This document shows, piece by piece, positions 1-7,409 of a stretch of 64,000 bases of DNA (positions are counted from its first letter, which is position 1; each line of letters begins with the position of its first letter). This stretch comes from Nitrosospira sp. 56-18 (GTDB lineage: Bacteria; Pseudomonadota; Gammaproteobacteria; Burkholderiales; Nitrosomonadaceae). The stretch covers positions 180,765-244,764 of the forward strand of contig MKVR01000050.1 in NCBI GenBank assembly GCA_001899235.1. Reading direction: 5' to 3'. The notes under the pieces were generated by a model. The model worked only from the letters and a program-made list of their open reading frames with translations, was not told the origin of the DNA and did no database searches. A program made the translations under genes and the position numbers.

Positions 1-1097
1 ACGAGGGGCTGTTCCCCGCCGCCCATCCACTGCATTCTTCCCGCCACGGGCGAGACATGCTGCAATGCGCAAGCCGCATCCTCCAGTTCGAAACCGCCTG
101 CAAGCATTACAGCCAGGACCCCAAGCAAATTCGAAGCGTTGAAGTCTCCTACCAGATCAGTCTTGAAAGCAAAATGCGCTCCTTCAAACTCGATGCCGAA
201 TTCCAGCCCCCGAGGAGTGGACTTGAGATTCCGTCCGAGAAGAACCGGGAATTCATCGGTATCACGAAGCTGAACCAGCGATTCACCGAATCCATAGCCA
301 AGTATCCGCGCAGCCGACCCCTTGAGCTGCCGTGCAAGGCCGATGCCAAATGGATCATCGAGATTGAGGATGGCCCACTTCAGCCCGGGCCAGCGGAACA
401 GGCGTGCTTTAGCGGCAGCATAGCGCTCCATGTCGCCGTGATAATCCAGATGGTCCCGCGACAGATTGGTAAGCAGCGCGACCGCGAAGGCGGCGCCGCC
501 GACACGCTGCTGGACGAGCCCATGGGATGAAACCTCCATGGCAACGCATTGTGCGCCATGGTCCAAAAGCTCCGCCATCTTGCGTTGCAGGAGCACCGCA
601 TCCGGAGTGGTATTGGGGATCTGTTCAAGCTTATCCAGGAATCCGGTTCCCAGCGTGCCTATGATGCCAGTCTTTTTTCCCAGTTCAGTCAGAGCCTGGG
701 CAATCCAGTGGCTGCACGAAGTCTTGCCATTCGTTCCTGTGATACCGATCAGCCACAATTTCGCGGAGGGATGACCATATACATGGTCTGCGATGATGCC
801 GGCATTGGATCGCAAGCCGGCGACGGGCAAATTTGGGACATTCCATGACGGATTCCATGTAAAGCCCTCGTGCTCCCACAGCACCGCGTTCGCTCCTCCA
901 GCGATAGCCTGGGGTATGAAATCCCGTCCATCGGATCTGCATCCGGGGTAGGCTACAAACGTGTCTCCGGTCCCTACCATGCGGCTGTCCGTAACAAGGC
1001 TTGCAATTTCAACTTCCAGCCTGTCCAGAACACGCGGATCGAACCTTTCCGGCACCGCCGCATCTCTCTTTTCGTCCACTGCCGATCTGTAACTCAC
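1..1097 (-). CDS. murE: UDP-N-acetylmuramoyl-tripeptide synthetase MurE (partial, 3' end outside window)
   Basis: Cytoplasmic ATP-dependent ligase that adds the third amino acid (meso-diaminopimelate in Gram-negatives) to UDP-MurNAc-L-Ala-D-Glu. It is not in the ORF track because it runs off the left edge; I read it by reverse-complementing the region. It opens with a GTG whose GTGA overlaps the ftsI stop, giving VSYRSAVDEKRDAAVPERF. The ATP loop GITGTNGKTS lies at about residues 118-127, followed by MEVSSHG and the Mur-ligase NLSRDHLDYHG motif. About 365 codons are present; the C-terminal Mur ligase domain that selects the amino acid is missing. Last visible member of the mraZ-rsmH-ftsL-ftsI-murE operon. 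Confidence 0.95.
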   Translation of the reverse strand, partial: MSYRSAVDEKRDAAVPERFDPRVLDRLEVEIASLVTDSRMVGTGDTFVAYPGCRSDGRDFIPQAIAGGANAVLWEHEGFTWNPSWNVPNLPVAGLRSNAGIIADHVYGHPSAKLWLIGITGTNGKTSCSHWIAQALTELGKKTGIIGTLGTGFLDKLEQIPNTTPDAVLLQRKMAELLDHGAQCVAMEVSSHGLVQQRVGGAAFAVALLTNLSRDHLDYHGDMERYAAAKARLFRWPGLKWAILNLDDPFGIGLARQLKGSAARILGYGFGESLVQLRDTDEFPVLLGRNLKSTPRGLEFGIEFEGAHFAFKTDLVGDFNASNLLGVLAVMLAGGFELEDAACALQHVSPVAGRMQWMGGGEQPL

Positions 1098-2842
1098 ACA
1101 TCACCCTTCGGCTGGAGCTTCGGCTGGAGCAATGGCGTGGATGACATAACGTTATTCGGTGGAGCGTCGTGCGGTATGTTCGCCATGCGCAAAGCTTCCG
1201 CCATGACCCGGCTGAACACTGGCGCGGCTACCGCGCCGCCGTAATATTGGCCGCCAGATGGCTCGTCCAGCATCACCGCAACGACATATTGTGGATTGGA
1301 AACCGGAGCGTAGCCGACAAAGGTGGAAAGATAGCGTTTTTTTGCATAACCCCTGCCGTCGGGTTTATGAGCAGTGCCAGTCTTGCCAGCCACGCGATAG
1401 CCGCTGACCTGGGCTCGCGGCGCGGTACCTCCCGGTTTAGCCACTGTTTCGAGCATCCTACTCACGGCAAGTGCGGTATCCCTGGATAAAACCTGCTTGC
1501 CCGCGACAGGCTCATCGCGGCGCAGGAGTGAAACCGGCTTTAGCTCGCCCGCGGCGGAAAACAACGTATAGGCTCTCGCGAGTTGCAGCAGGCTCACCGC
1601 AATGCCATGACCATATGACATCGTCGCCTGCTCAATCGGCTTCCAGCTGCGATACGGACGGAGTTTTCCGCTCACCTCGCCGGGAAAACCAGAACCGGTA
1701 GGCGCACCGAATCCCGCATCGCTCAGCATTCCCCATAATGTCTGGGGCGACAATGACAGCGCGATTTTTGCGGAACCGACATTGCTGGATTTCTGTATGA
1801 CTTGCGCCACGGTCAGCGCGTCTTCCTTATGCGCGTCGCGGATTACCCATCTGCCGACTGAAAATGGCTCCGGACCTGTCCGAAACACCGTCTCGGGCTT
1901 CACTTCGCCCGCTTCCAGCGCCGCGGCGACGGTAAACGGCTTCAATGTCGAACCGGGCTCGAACATATCCGTTACCGCTTTGTTGCGCGCGCTCCCTCCG
2001 CCCGCCCTGGTCCGGTTATTCGGGTTGTAGGTCGGAAGATTGACGAGCGCCACGACCTCGCTCGTTTTCGCGTTCAGGACGACGATTCCGCCTGCCTTGG
2101 CCTTGTGCGTCTCGATGGCCCGCTTCAATTCGCGATAAGCCAGGTACTGCACTTTGCTGTCGATGGACAACGCAATATTCTTGCCGGATCTGGGTGCGCG
2201 AACGCCTCCCATATCCTCGATGATGCGGCCTTTGCGATCCTTGATGACGCGGCGGCTGCCGGGACTGCCAGCAAGCTCATCCTGGAACGCCAGTTCGATA
2301 CCTTCCTGCCCCTTATCGTCGATATCGGTAAAACCCACTATATGTGCCGTCAATTCCCCCGCCGGGTAAAATCTGCGGTATTCCCGCTTCAGAAACACAC
2401 CCGTAATATTGAGCTCGACTACCTTTGCCGCGACCTCCGGCGACAAGTGACGCTTCAAATAGACGAAATCGCGCCGCGATCCATCCGGCCGCGAATCCAA
2501 GCGCTTTCGCAGATCCTCGATGTCCAGGCCGATGAGGCTCGCCAGTTCCTTTAATTGCTCTGGAGTCGCATTCAGGTCCTGGGGGCTCGAACATACGGAT
2601 TCCACAGGTGTGCTGATCGCGAGCGGCTCGCCATGCCGGTCAGTGATCATCCCTCTGTACGCGCTCATTTCGAGTACGCGACTGTACCGCGACTCTCCTT
2701 TTTCCTGCAAAAAATCCTTGTTCATCCCCTGCAGATAAGCCGCGCGCGCGATAAGCCCGGCCATTCCCAGCATCAACAGCGCAGCCAGCAGGCGCGAGCG
2801 CACGGTTGGCAGCATGAGCCGCGGTTGATGGCCTCGTTTCAT
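1094..2842 (-). CDS. ftsI: Peptidoglycan D,D-transpeptidase FtsI (PBP3)
   Basis: Septum-specific cross-linking enzyme of the divisome, 582 aa, a normal length for class B PBP3. One N-terminal membrane helix (about residues 13-32) is followed by a PBP dimerisation domain (about 55-210) and a transpeptidase domain. The active-site motifs are visible: SxxK as EPGSTLKPF (Ser about 298), SxN as KSSN (about 352-354), and KTGT near residue 490. Its ATG overlaps the ftsL stop as ATGA, and its TGA overlaps the murE GTG, so translation is probably coupled. The C-terminus ends in a short duplicated LQPK-LQPK stretch. Confidence 0.97.
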   Translation of the reverse strand: MKRGHQPRLMLPTVRSRLLAALLMLGMAGLIARAAYLQGMNKDFLQEKGESRYSRVLEMSAYRGMITDRHGEPLAISTPVESVCSSPQDLNATPEQLKELASLIGLDIEDLRKRLDSRPDGSRRDFVYLKRHLSPEVAAKVVELNITGVFLKREYRRFYPAGELTAHIVGFTDIDDKGQEGIELAFQDELAGSPGSRRVIKDRKGRIIEDMGGVRAPRSGKNIALSIDSKVQYLAYRELKRAIETHKAKAGGIVVLNAKTSEVVALVNLPTYNPNNRTRAGGGSARNKAVTDMFEPGSTLKPFTVAAALEAGEVKPETVFRTGPEPFSVGRWVIRDAHKEDALTVAQVIQKSSNVGSAKIALSLSPQTLWGMLSDAGFGAPTGSGFPGEVSGKLRPYRSWKPIEQATMSYGHGIAVSLLQLARAYTLFSAAGELKPVSLLRRDEPVAGKQVLSRDTALAVSRMLETVAKPGGTAPRAQVSGYRVAGKTGTAHKPDGRGYAKKRYLSTFVGYAPVSNPQYVVAVMLDEPSGGQYYGGAVAAPVFSRVMAEALRMANIPHDAPPNNVMSSTPLLQPKLQPKGDV

Positions 2843-3150
2843 GGTTCTGATCGCTCCGCCGGTCTCACCACATCTGAAGCACCCGACCCGGCCGGTACGA
2901 GCACCCGCAAGTGGGAAGCGTCCGGCACCTGCATCAGAAGTTGCTCGATCGCGATTTTTTCAATTCGCGCATGTGTTGCCCACGTGCTCTGCTCCAGTCG
3001 TAATTGATCCCACTCCACCGCAAGCTGTCGCGCCAAGTCCTGCTCTTTCTCGAACTCCACAAAAAGTTTGCGCGCCTCATGCTGTGAAGTAACAACACTC
3101 AGCGCGCAGGCGACGAGAATCAATGTCAGCAGAATATTTACCCTCGTCAC
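2839..3150 (-). CDS. ftsL: Cell division protein FtsL
   Basis: Small bitopic divisome protein that forms the FtsQ-FtsL-FtsB complex in the inner membrane. I chose the GTG at 3150 (103 aa, MTRVNILLTLILVACALSVVTSQ) over the TTG at 3192 used by the ORF track. A GGAGA ribosome site sits 6 bases before the GTG, and the protein then begins right at the membrane helix as in beta-proteobacterial FtsL. After the helix comes a coiled-coil stretch (EFEKEQDLARQLAVEWDQLRLEQ) and the typical THARIEKIA segment. It lies between rsmH and ftsI. The longer TTG start would give 117 aa and a TTGA overlap with rsmH. Confidence 0.88.
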   Translation of the reverse strand: MTRVNILLTLILVACALSVVTSQHEARKLFVEFEKEQDLARQLAVEWDQLRLEQSTWATHARIEKIAIEQLLMQVPDASHLRVLVPAGSGASDVVRPAERSEP

Positions 3151-3188
3151 GTCATTCTCCGAGAAACAGCGGCGCTTCCCATGCCCCT

Positions 3189-4139
3189 TCAAAACAGGTC
3201 AATTCGTTCCGCTACGCGCATCACCGCGCTTCGAGCCCTGGGATTGGCCGCTATTTCGGCCTCGTCCGGGCGGATTGCTCTGCCTATCAAATGCAATGTG
3301 GGGCGACTCAAAAGCCGCACTTCCTGCAAACGTAATGGCAACTTCCTCGGAAGGACATCGCACTTGGCCGATGCGCGCATGAAGCGCTTCACTATCCGGT
3401 CTTCCAGGGAATGAAAGCTGATAGTCACTAACCTCCCCCCCGCATTCAATATTTCCACGCATTGCGGCAGTGCCAGTGAGAGCTTCTCGAGTTCCTGGTT
3501 GAGATAAAGCCGTATAGCCTGAAAAGTTCGCGTTGCTGGATTCTGCTTTTTCTCCCGCTTATGCGCCGGTATGACGGCAGCCACAATCGATGCGAGCTGA
3601 TGTGTTGTGATGAGTGGCTGCCTCGCCCTAGCCTCAGCAATCGCTCTTGCAATCTGTTTAGCAAACCGTTCTTCGCCATAATTTTTTATCACCTCCTCCA
3701 ACTGTGTCTCCGGAACCGCTTTCAGCCACTCTGACGCCGGAACCCCTTCATCGGGATTCATTCGCATGTCGAGCGGCCCGTCAACCTGGAAACTGAAACC
3801 CCGGCACGCTTCTTCAAGCTGCGGCGAGGACACTCCCAGATCCAGCAAGACCCCGTCCACTCGATCCACACCTAACTGGCACAACATCTCCTTTATTCGG
3901 GAAAAGCTGGCATGGACGATATGAAACCGCCTGTCTTCGATCGCTTTCCCCGCTGCTACCGCAGCCGGATCCCTGTCAAACGCCACCAGTCTTCCGTTAT
4001 TTCCCAGTTGGCTCAATATCAAGCGGCTGTGGCCGCCACGGCCAAAAGTACCATCCACATAGACTCCACCCGGCTTTATCGCCAGGGCTTCCACTGCCTG
4101 GTCCAGTAAAACCGTCGTGTGCGTAGACACGTGAGGCAC
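3189..4139 (-). CDS. rsmH: 16S rRNA (cytosine(1402)-N(4))-methyltransferase RsmH (MraW)
   Basis: SAM-dependent methyltransferase acting on C1402 of 16S rRNA in the ribosomal P site. 316 aa, the usual size. The SAM site is seen as GGVYVDGTFGRGGHS (about residues 24-38), then FDRDPAA, VDGVLLDLGVSSPQL and the RsmH-typical GPLDMRM. Near the C-terminus are VTISFHSLEDRIVKRF and NPRARSA. It starts with GTG (4139) only a few bases after the mraZ stop, consistent with a shared transcript. Standard second gene of the dcw cluster. Confidence 0.97.
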   Translation of the reverse strand: MPHVSTHTTVLLDQAVEALAIKPGGVYVDGTFGRGGHSRLILSQLGNNGRLVAFDRDPAAVAAGKAIEDRRFHIVHASFSRIKEMLCQLGVDRVDGVLLDLGVSSPQLEEACRGFSFQVDGPLDMRMNPDEGVPASEWLKAVPETQLEEVIKNYGEERFAKQIARAIAEARARQPLITTHQLASIVAAVIPAHKREKKQNPATRTFQAIRLYLNQELEKLSLALPQCVEILNAGGRLVTISFHSLEDRIVKRFMRASAKCDVLPRKLPLRLQEVRLLSRPTLHLIGRAIRPDEAEIAANPRARSAVMRVAERIDLF

Positions 4140-4143
4140 CGGA

Positions 4144-4587
4144 TCACAAGGAAAACCCGTGGAGTTCCGGCGGCATCCCGTCCTTGAAAACCAAAGCGCT
4201 TTCTATTTGCAAGCCCCACTTGCCGCTGTCCCACAATTCAAATTTCGTACCCTGCCCCACCAGCATCACGTCTTTAACCAGACCGGCAAACTGGCGTAGC
4301 GTTGGCGGCACCAGAATGCGGCCGGCCCCATCCATTTCGACATCATTGGCATTCCCGACGAGAAGACGCTGCAAACTGCGGGTTTGAGGATTAAAACTCG
4401 AAAGACTGTTGAGCCTTTGCTCGATTGGCTCCCAGGCAGTCTGGGGGTAGATCAGCAAACATCCGGAAGGGTCTGCGGTAATGACCAGTTGGCCCGCGCA
4501 GGAAGATAACAGTTCATCGCGGTATTTCGCTGGCACGGCGAGTCTACCTTTATTGTCGAGACTGATTGATGTGCCACCACGAAACAT
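4144..4587 (-). CDS. mraZ: Transcriptional regulator MraZ
   Basis: First gene of the dcw cluster, 147 aa, made of two tandem SpoVT/AbrB-like DNA-binding halves. The starting segment MFRGGTSISLDNKGRLAVP and the second-half VEMDGAGRILVPPTLR are diagnostic. MraZ forms ring-shaped oligomers and usually represses its own operon by binding repeated GTGGG-like boxes; such boxes lie directly upstream here (4621-4646). An AAGGGG ribosome site precedes the ATG by 5 bases. Confidence 0.96.
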   Translation of the reverse strand: MFRGGTSISLDNKGRLAVPAKYRDELLSSCAGQLVITADPSGCLLIYPQTAWEPIEQRLNSLSSFNPQTRSLQRLLVGNANDVEMDGAGRILVPPTLRQFAGLVKDVMLVGQGTKFELWDSGKWGLQIESALVFKDGMPPELHGFSL

Positions 4588-4620
4588 TGCATCCCCTTCT
4601 TAGTAAGCCACGCAAACTTC

Positions 4621-4646
4621 CTCCATTTTTTCCCACTTTTATCCAC
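4621..4646 (-). promoter_or_regulatory. MraZ operator: three 10-bp-spaced boxes
   Basis: Read on the minus strand, GTGGAT, GTGGGA and ATGGAG start exactly 10 bp apart, the arrangement known for MraZ binding boxes (TGGGN repeated every 10 bp). The outermost box overlaps the predicted -10 element, so bound MraZ would block RNA polymerase. Seen in sequence; function inferred from the family. Confidence 0.8.
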
Positions 4647-4673
4647 TGTAATTAAAAAAACCCCCAAAGTCAA
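4645..4673 (-). promoter_or_regulatory. Predicted sigma-70 promoter of mraZ/dcw operon
   Basis: Minus strand TTGACT (4668-4673), a 17-bp spacer, then TACAGT (4645-4650). The -10 overlaps the first MraZ box, supporting autorepression. The rest of the 4588-4935 gap upstream holds no convincing gene: the 169-aa ORF 4452-4961 overlaps mraZ out of frame and is taken as spurious. Confidence 0.6.
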
Positions 4674-4935
4674 GAAAGAATAAGGTTTTTGGATTACGCT
4701 ACAAAGACTTAAACGGGACCAAAATCGGGGAACGATCAGCAAAAAAAGGGTGGTAAAAAAAGAAGAAGCGAGAGGCACAGATCTCCATTTGCTGCCGTCG
4801 GACATCTGCATCGCTGCTTGGAGAGTCAGGGGACAAACAGGAGTGGGCGGGAACGTATGGAACGTATTGTGATTAGGGATACGGGGCGTTATTACGAAGC
4901 GCAGGAAGAGGATATCGTTCTGCCGCGTGGAGCGG

Positions 4936-7131
4936 CTACCGCCGCTCAGCTGATACGACATCGGGCACGCCCTTGATCAATCCCAGAATGCGGCGCAATT
5001 GCGGGATATCGGAAATGGCGATGGTAAACTGCAGTATCGCCGTAGCATCCCGGCTCTGGGTTCGCGTGGCGATTACGTTAACTTTTTCGCGAGACAAAAC
5101 CTGAGCGATGTCACCAAGCAGCCCGTGGCGATCCAGCGCCTTGATGCTGATATCGACCGGATAGGATATGCCCTTTTCGGCATTCCATTGCGCCGTTACG
5201 AGCCGATCCCCACTTTTCTCGACCAACCGTGCCAGACTGGCGCACTCTCGCCGATGTATGGTGATGCCGCGCCCTCGGGTGACGAAACCAGCGATTGGAT
5301 CAGGCGGCACCGGCTTGCAGCACTTTGCCAGCAAGGTGAGCAGCTTGTCCACCCCGACAATGAGCACGCCACCAGATGGCTGACGAACGCTTCCCGCAGT
5401 TACGGGTTTCGGAACTTCGACAGTTGGCGCAACCGTTTCCGGTGCTGTCCTTAGTGCCTCTTCCAGTTGCCTGCTATTGACCTCCCCTCGGGCCAACGCG
5501 GCGAAAAAAGTCTCGATCTTGGTGAACTTGAACCGTGCCGCCAATTTATCCAGTGCCAGCGACATCATTCCATGCCGCTGCAATTCCTTCTCGGCTATTG
5601 CTCGCCCTTGTGCCACGAAATCGCGTTCGCGGGAACTGAACCACTGCCTGACCTTCTGGCGGGCTCGCTGAGTTCTCAGATATCCCAGCAAGGGATTGAG
5701 CCAGTCCCGGCTCGGGCCACCTTGTTTCGCCGCGATTATTTCCACCCGTTTCGCGTTCTGGAGGGAGTAATCAAGCGGCACCATGACACCATCAACCTTT
5801 GCGCCTCGGCAGCGATGACCGAGATCCGTATGCAGTTGATAGGCAAAATCCACCGGTGTGGCGCCCTTGGGCAACGCGATGATCTTTCCTTTGGGGGTCA
5901 GCACATAAATCGTGTCCTGGAATAATGCTGTCCTGAAGTGCTCGGCGAGTTCACCGGCATCATCGACGTCATTTTTCCATTCCAGTATCTGCCTCAGCCA
6001 GGCGATCTTTTCTTCATAAGGCGCATCGCGCTTGGCCCCTTCCTTGTATCGCCAGTGCGCCGCCACACCCATCTCTGAATGCCGGTGCATTTCATGGGTA
6101 CGAATCTGCACCTCAACCACCTTGTCTTCCGGACCGGTTACCGCCGTGTGCAACGAGCGGTAGTCGTTTCCTTTCGGCTTGGCGATATAGTCGTCAAACT
6201 CCCTGGGAACAGGAATCCACAGGTTATGAACCACTCCCAGGGCGGCATAACAGTCCTTTACATCGTTCACAAGAATCCGGACCGCACGCGCGTCATGAAT
6301 CTCGCCGAAATCCACTCCCTTGCGCTTCATTTTTTTGTGAATACTGTATATATGTTTGGGACGTCCTGTTACTTCGGCCGAAATACCAGCCTGCCGCAAC
6401 TCGTGCCGCAGCTTTTCCACCAGCAGAGCAATATAGCGTTCGCGATTGACCCGGGTATCCTCAAGCAGACCGGCTATTTGCCTGTACTTTTCGGGCTCGA
6501 GCACGCGAAACGACAGATCTTCCAGTTCCCACTTTATTTGCCACAACCCCAGGCGACTCGCCAGCGGAGCAAAAATATCCAGCGTTTCGTGCGCGACCAT
6601 CGAACGCCCGGAGATATCATGCGTTGCGACATACCGGATTGTCTGCAACCGATCCGCCAATGCGAGGATGACCACGCGGATATCTTCCGCCATTGCCAGC
6701 AGCATCTTGCGTAGAGCCTCGACTTGCCCGCTCTGATCCGCTGCATTGACGGCATTTCCTTTTCCAAGGGATCGAATGCGGCTCATGCGGAACACCCCTT
6801 CCACCAGGTGAGCCACGACCGCTCCAAATGCGGCAAGCAACTCGTCCTCGTACCGGTCGAGGGTGCGTGGAACATCATGAAGCACGCCGGCTACCAGAGT
6901 ATCGGAATCCACCCGCAACCGTGCAAGAATGCCTACTGTTCCTGTTATATGCTCGCCGAGTGGTTCGCCGGTGGGGAGAAATTTGCCTGCGTAAAGCGGC
7001 TGTGAAAACGCCAGTGCAGGCCGCACGGCTTCAAATTCGCCCGGGGAAAGGATTGATGCCATGTTATCCGGCCAGGAAGAATCATTTGGCTCGCCAGCGT
7101 CAATGGGCAATATTCTGGAAGATGAAATCAT
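4936..7131 (-). CDS. relA: GTP pyrophosphokinase RelA ((p)ppGpp synthetase I)
   Basis: Ribosome-associated stringent-response enzyme making (p)ppGpp from GTP/GDP and ATP. The synthetase domain shows GRPKHIYSIHKKM and the acidic EFDDY typical of synthesis-only RelA; then a TGS domain (DTIYVLTPKGKIIALPKGAT) and a C-terminal ACT domain (VDISIKALDRHGLLGDIAQVL). The N-terminal hydrolase domain keeps LHDVPRT but lacks the ED of the active HDVVEDT motif, so hydrolysis is probably lost. The ORF-track start at 7200 lies inside a MITE. The ATG at 7129-7131 uses the last bases of that element (731 aa); ATG 7062 (708 aa) is the alternative. Neither has a strong ribosome site. Confidence 0.93.
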   Translation of the reverse strand: MISSSRILPIDAGEPNDSSWPDNMASILSPGEFEAVRPALAFSQPLYAGKFLPTGEPLGEHITGTVGILARLRVDSDTLVAGVLHDVPRTLDRYEDELLAAFGAVVAHLVEGVFRMSRIRSLGKGNAVNAADQSGQVEALRKMLLAMAEDIRVVILALADRLQTIRYVATHDISGRSMVAHETLDIFAPLASRLGLWQIKWELEDLSFRVLEPEKYRQIAGLLEDTRVNRERYIALLVEKLRHELRQAGISAEVTGRPKHIYSIHKKMKRKGVDFGEIHDARAVRILVNDVKDCYAALGVVHNLWIPVPREFDDYIAKPKGNDYRSLHTAVTGPEDKVVEVQIRTHEMHRHSEMGVAAHWRYKEGAKRDAPYEEKIAWLRQILEWKNDVDDAGELAEHFRTALFQDTIYVLTPKGKIIALPKGATPVDFAYQLHTDLGHRCRGAKVDGVMVPLDYSLQNAKRVEIIAAKQGGPSRDWLNPLLGYLRTQRARQKVRQWFSSRERDFVAQGRAIAEKELQRHGMMSLALDKLAARFKFTKIETFFAALARGEVNSRQLEEALRTAPETVAPTVEVPKPVTAGSVRQPSGGVLIVGVDKLLTLLAKCCKPVPPDPIAGFVTRGRGITIHRRECASLARLVEKSGDRLVTAQWNAEKGISYPVDISIKALDRHGLLGDIAQVLSREKVNVIATRTQSRDATAILQFTIAISDIPQLRRILGLIKGVPDVVSAERR

Positions 7132-7358
7132 CCTAAATCCGGTAGTTGGACAGGGTGGAGTGTGCGGTTTTTGGAGTCCAGGGCAAGGCGCAACGGCCAT
7201 TCCATTCCAAGGAACTGCAACGCAGCCATGTGCCGCAAATATCGCACAACCCGCCCTGTAGCGAACTCTCCACGCAGGTGAACGTCGAATACCACGGCAA
7301 GTCTTTGTGGATCATGGCTCCAAACTGGAAATGAGCGGTTAACTGCCGGATTCAGGAT
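7130..7358. mobile_element. MITE-like element, family 1, copy 1
   Basis: About 229 bp bounded by near-perfect inverted ends: left ATCCTAAATCCGGTAGTT, right (reverse complement) ATCCTGAATCCGGCAGTT, 16 of 18 matching. The same element recurs at 42795-43029 in the same orientation and, internally deleted, at 58754-58870 in opposite orientation. It fills the gap between comEC and relA, and its left end overlaps the putative relA ATG. No transposase is encoded. The 62-77 aa ORFs inside it are not considered genes. Confidence 0.85.
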
Positions 7359-7409
7359 CAAGAAAATATAGCGCGCAAATTTGTTAACCTGCCGTCCATT
7401 GCCACAAGT

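Noticed and set aside
4452-4961. 169-aa minus ORF overlapping mraZ and relA end
   Set aside because: Out of frame with mraZ, covers the mraZ promoter and operator, no domain.
7133-7315. 60-aa minus ORF inside MITE copy 1, similar to the frame in copy 2 (MIHKD...CGTWLRC...STLSN)
   Set aside because: Similarity follows from DNA identity; the third copy shifts frame by one base after the MIHKD-equivalent codons, so no maintained protein is likely.
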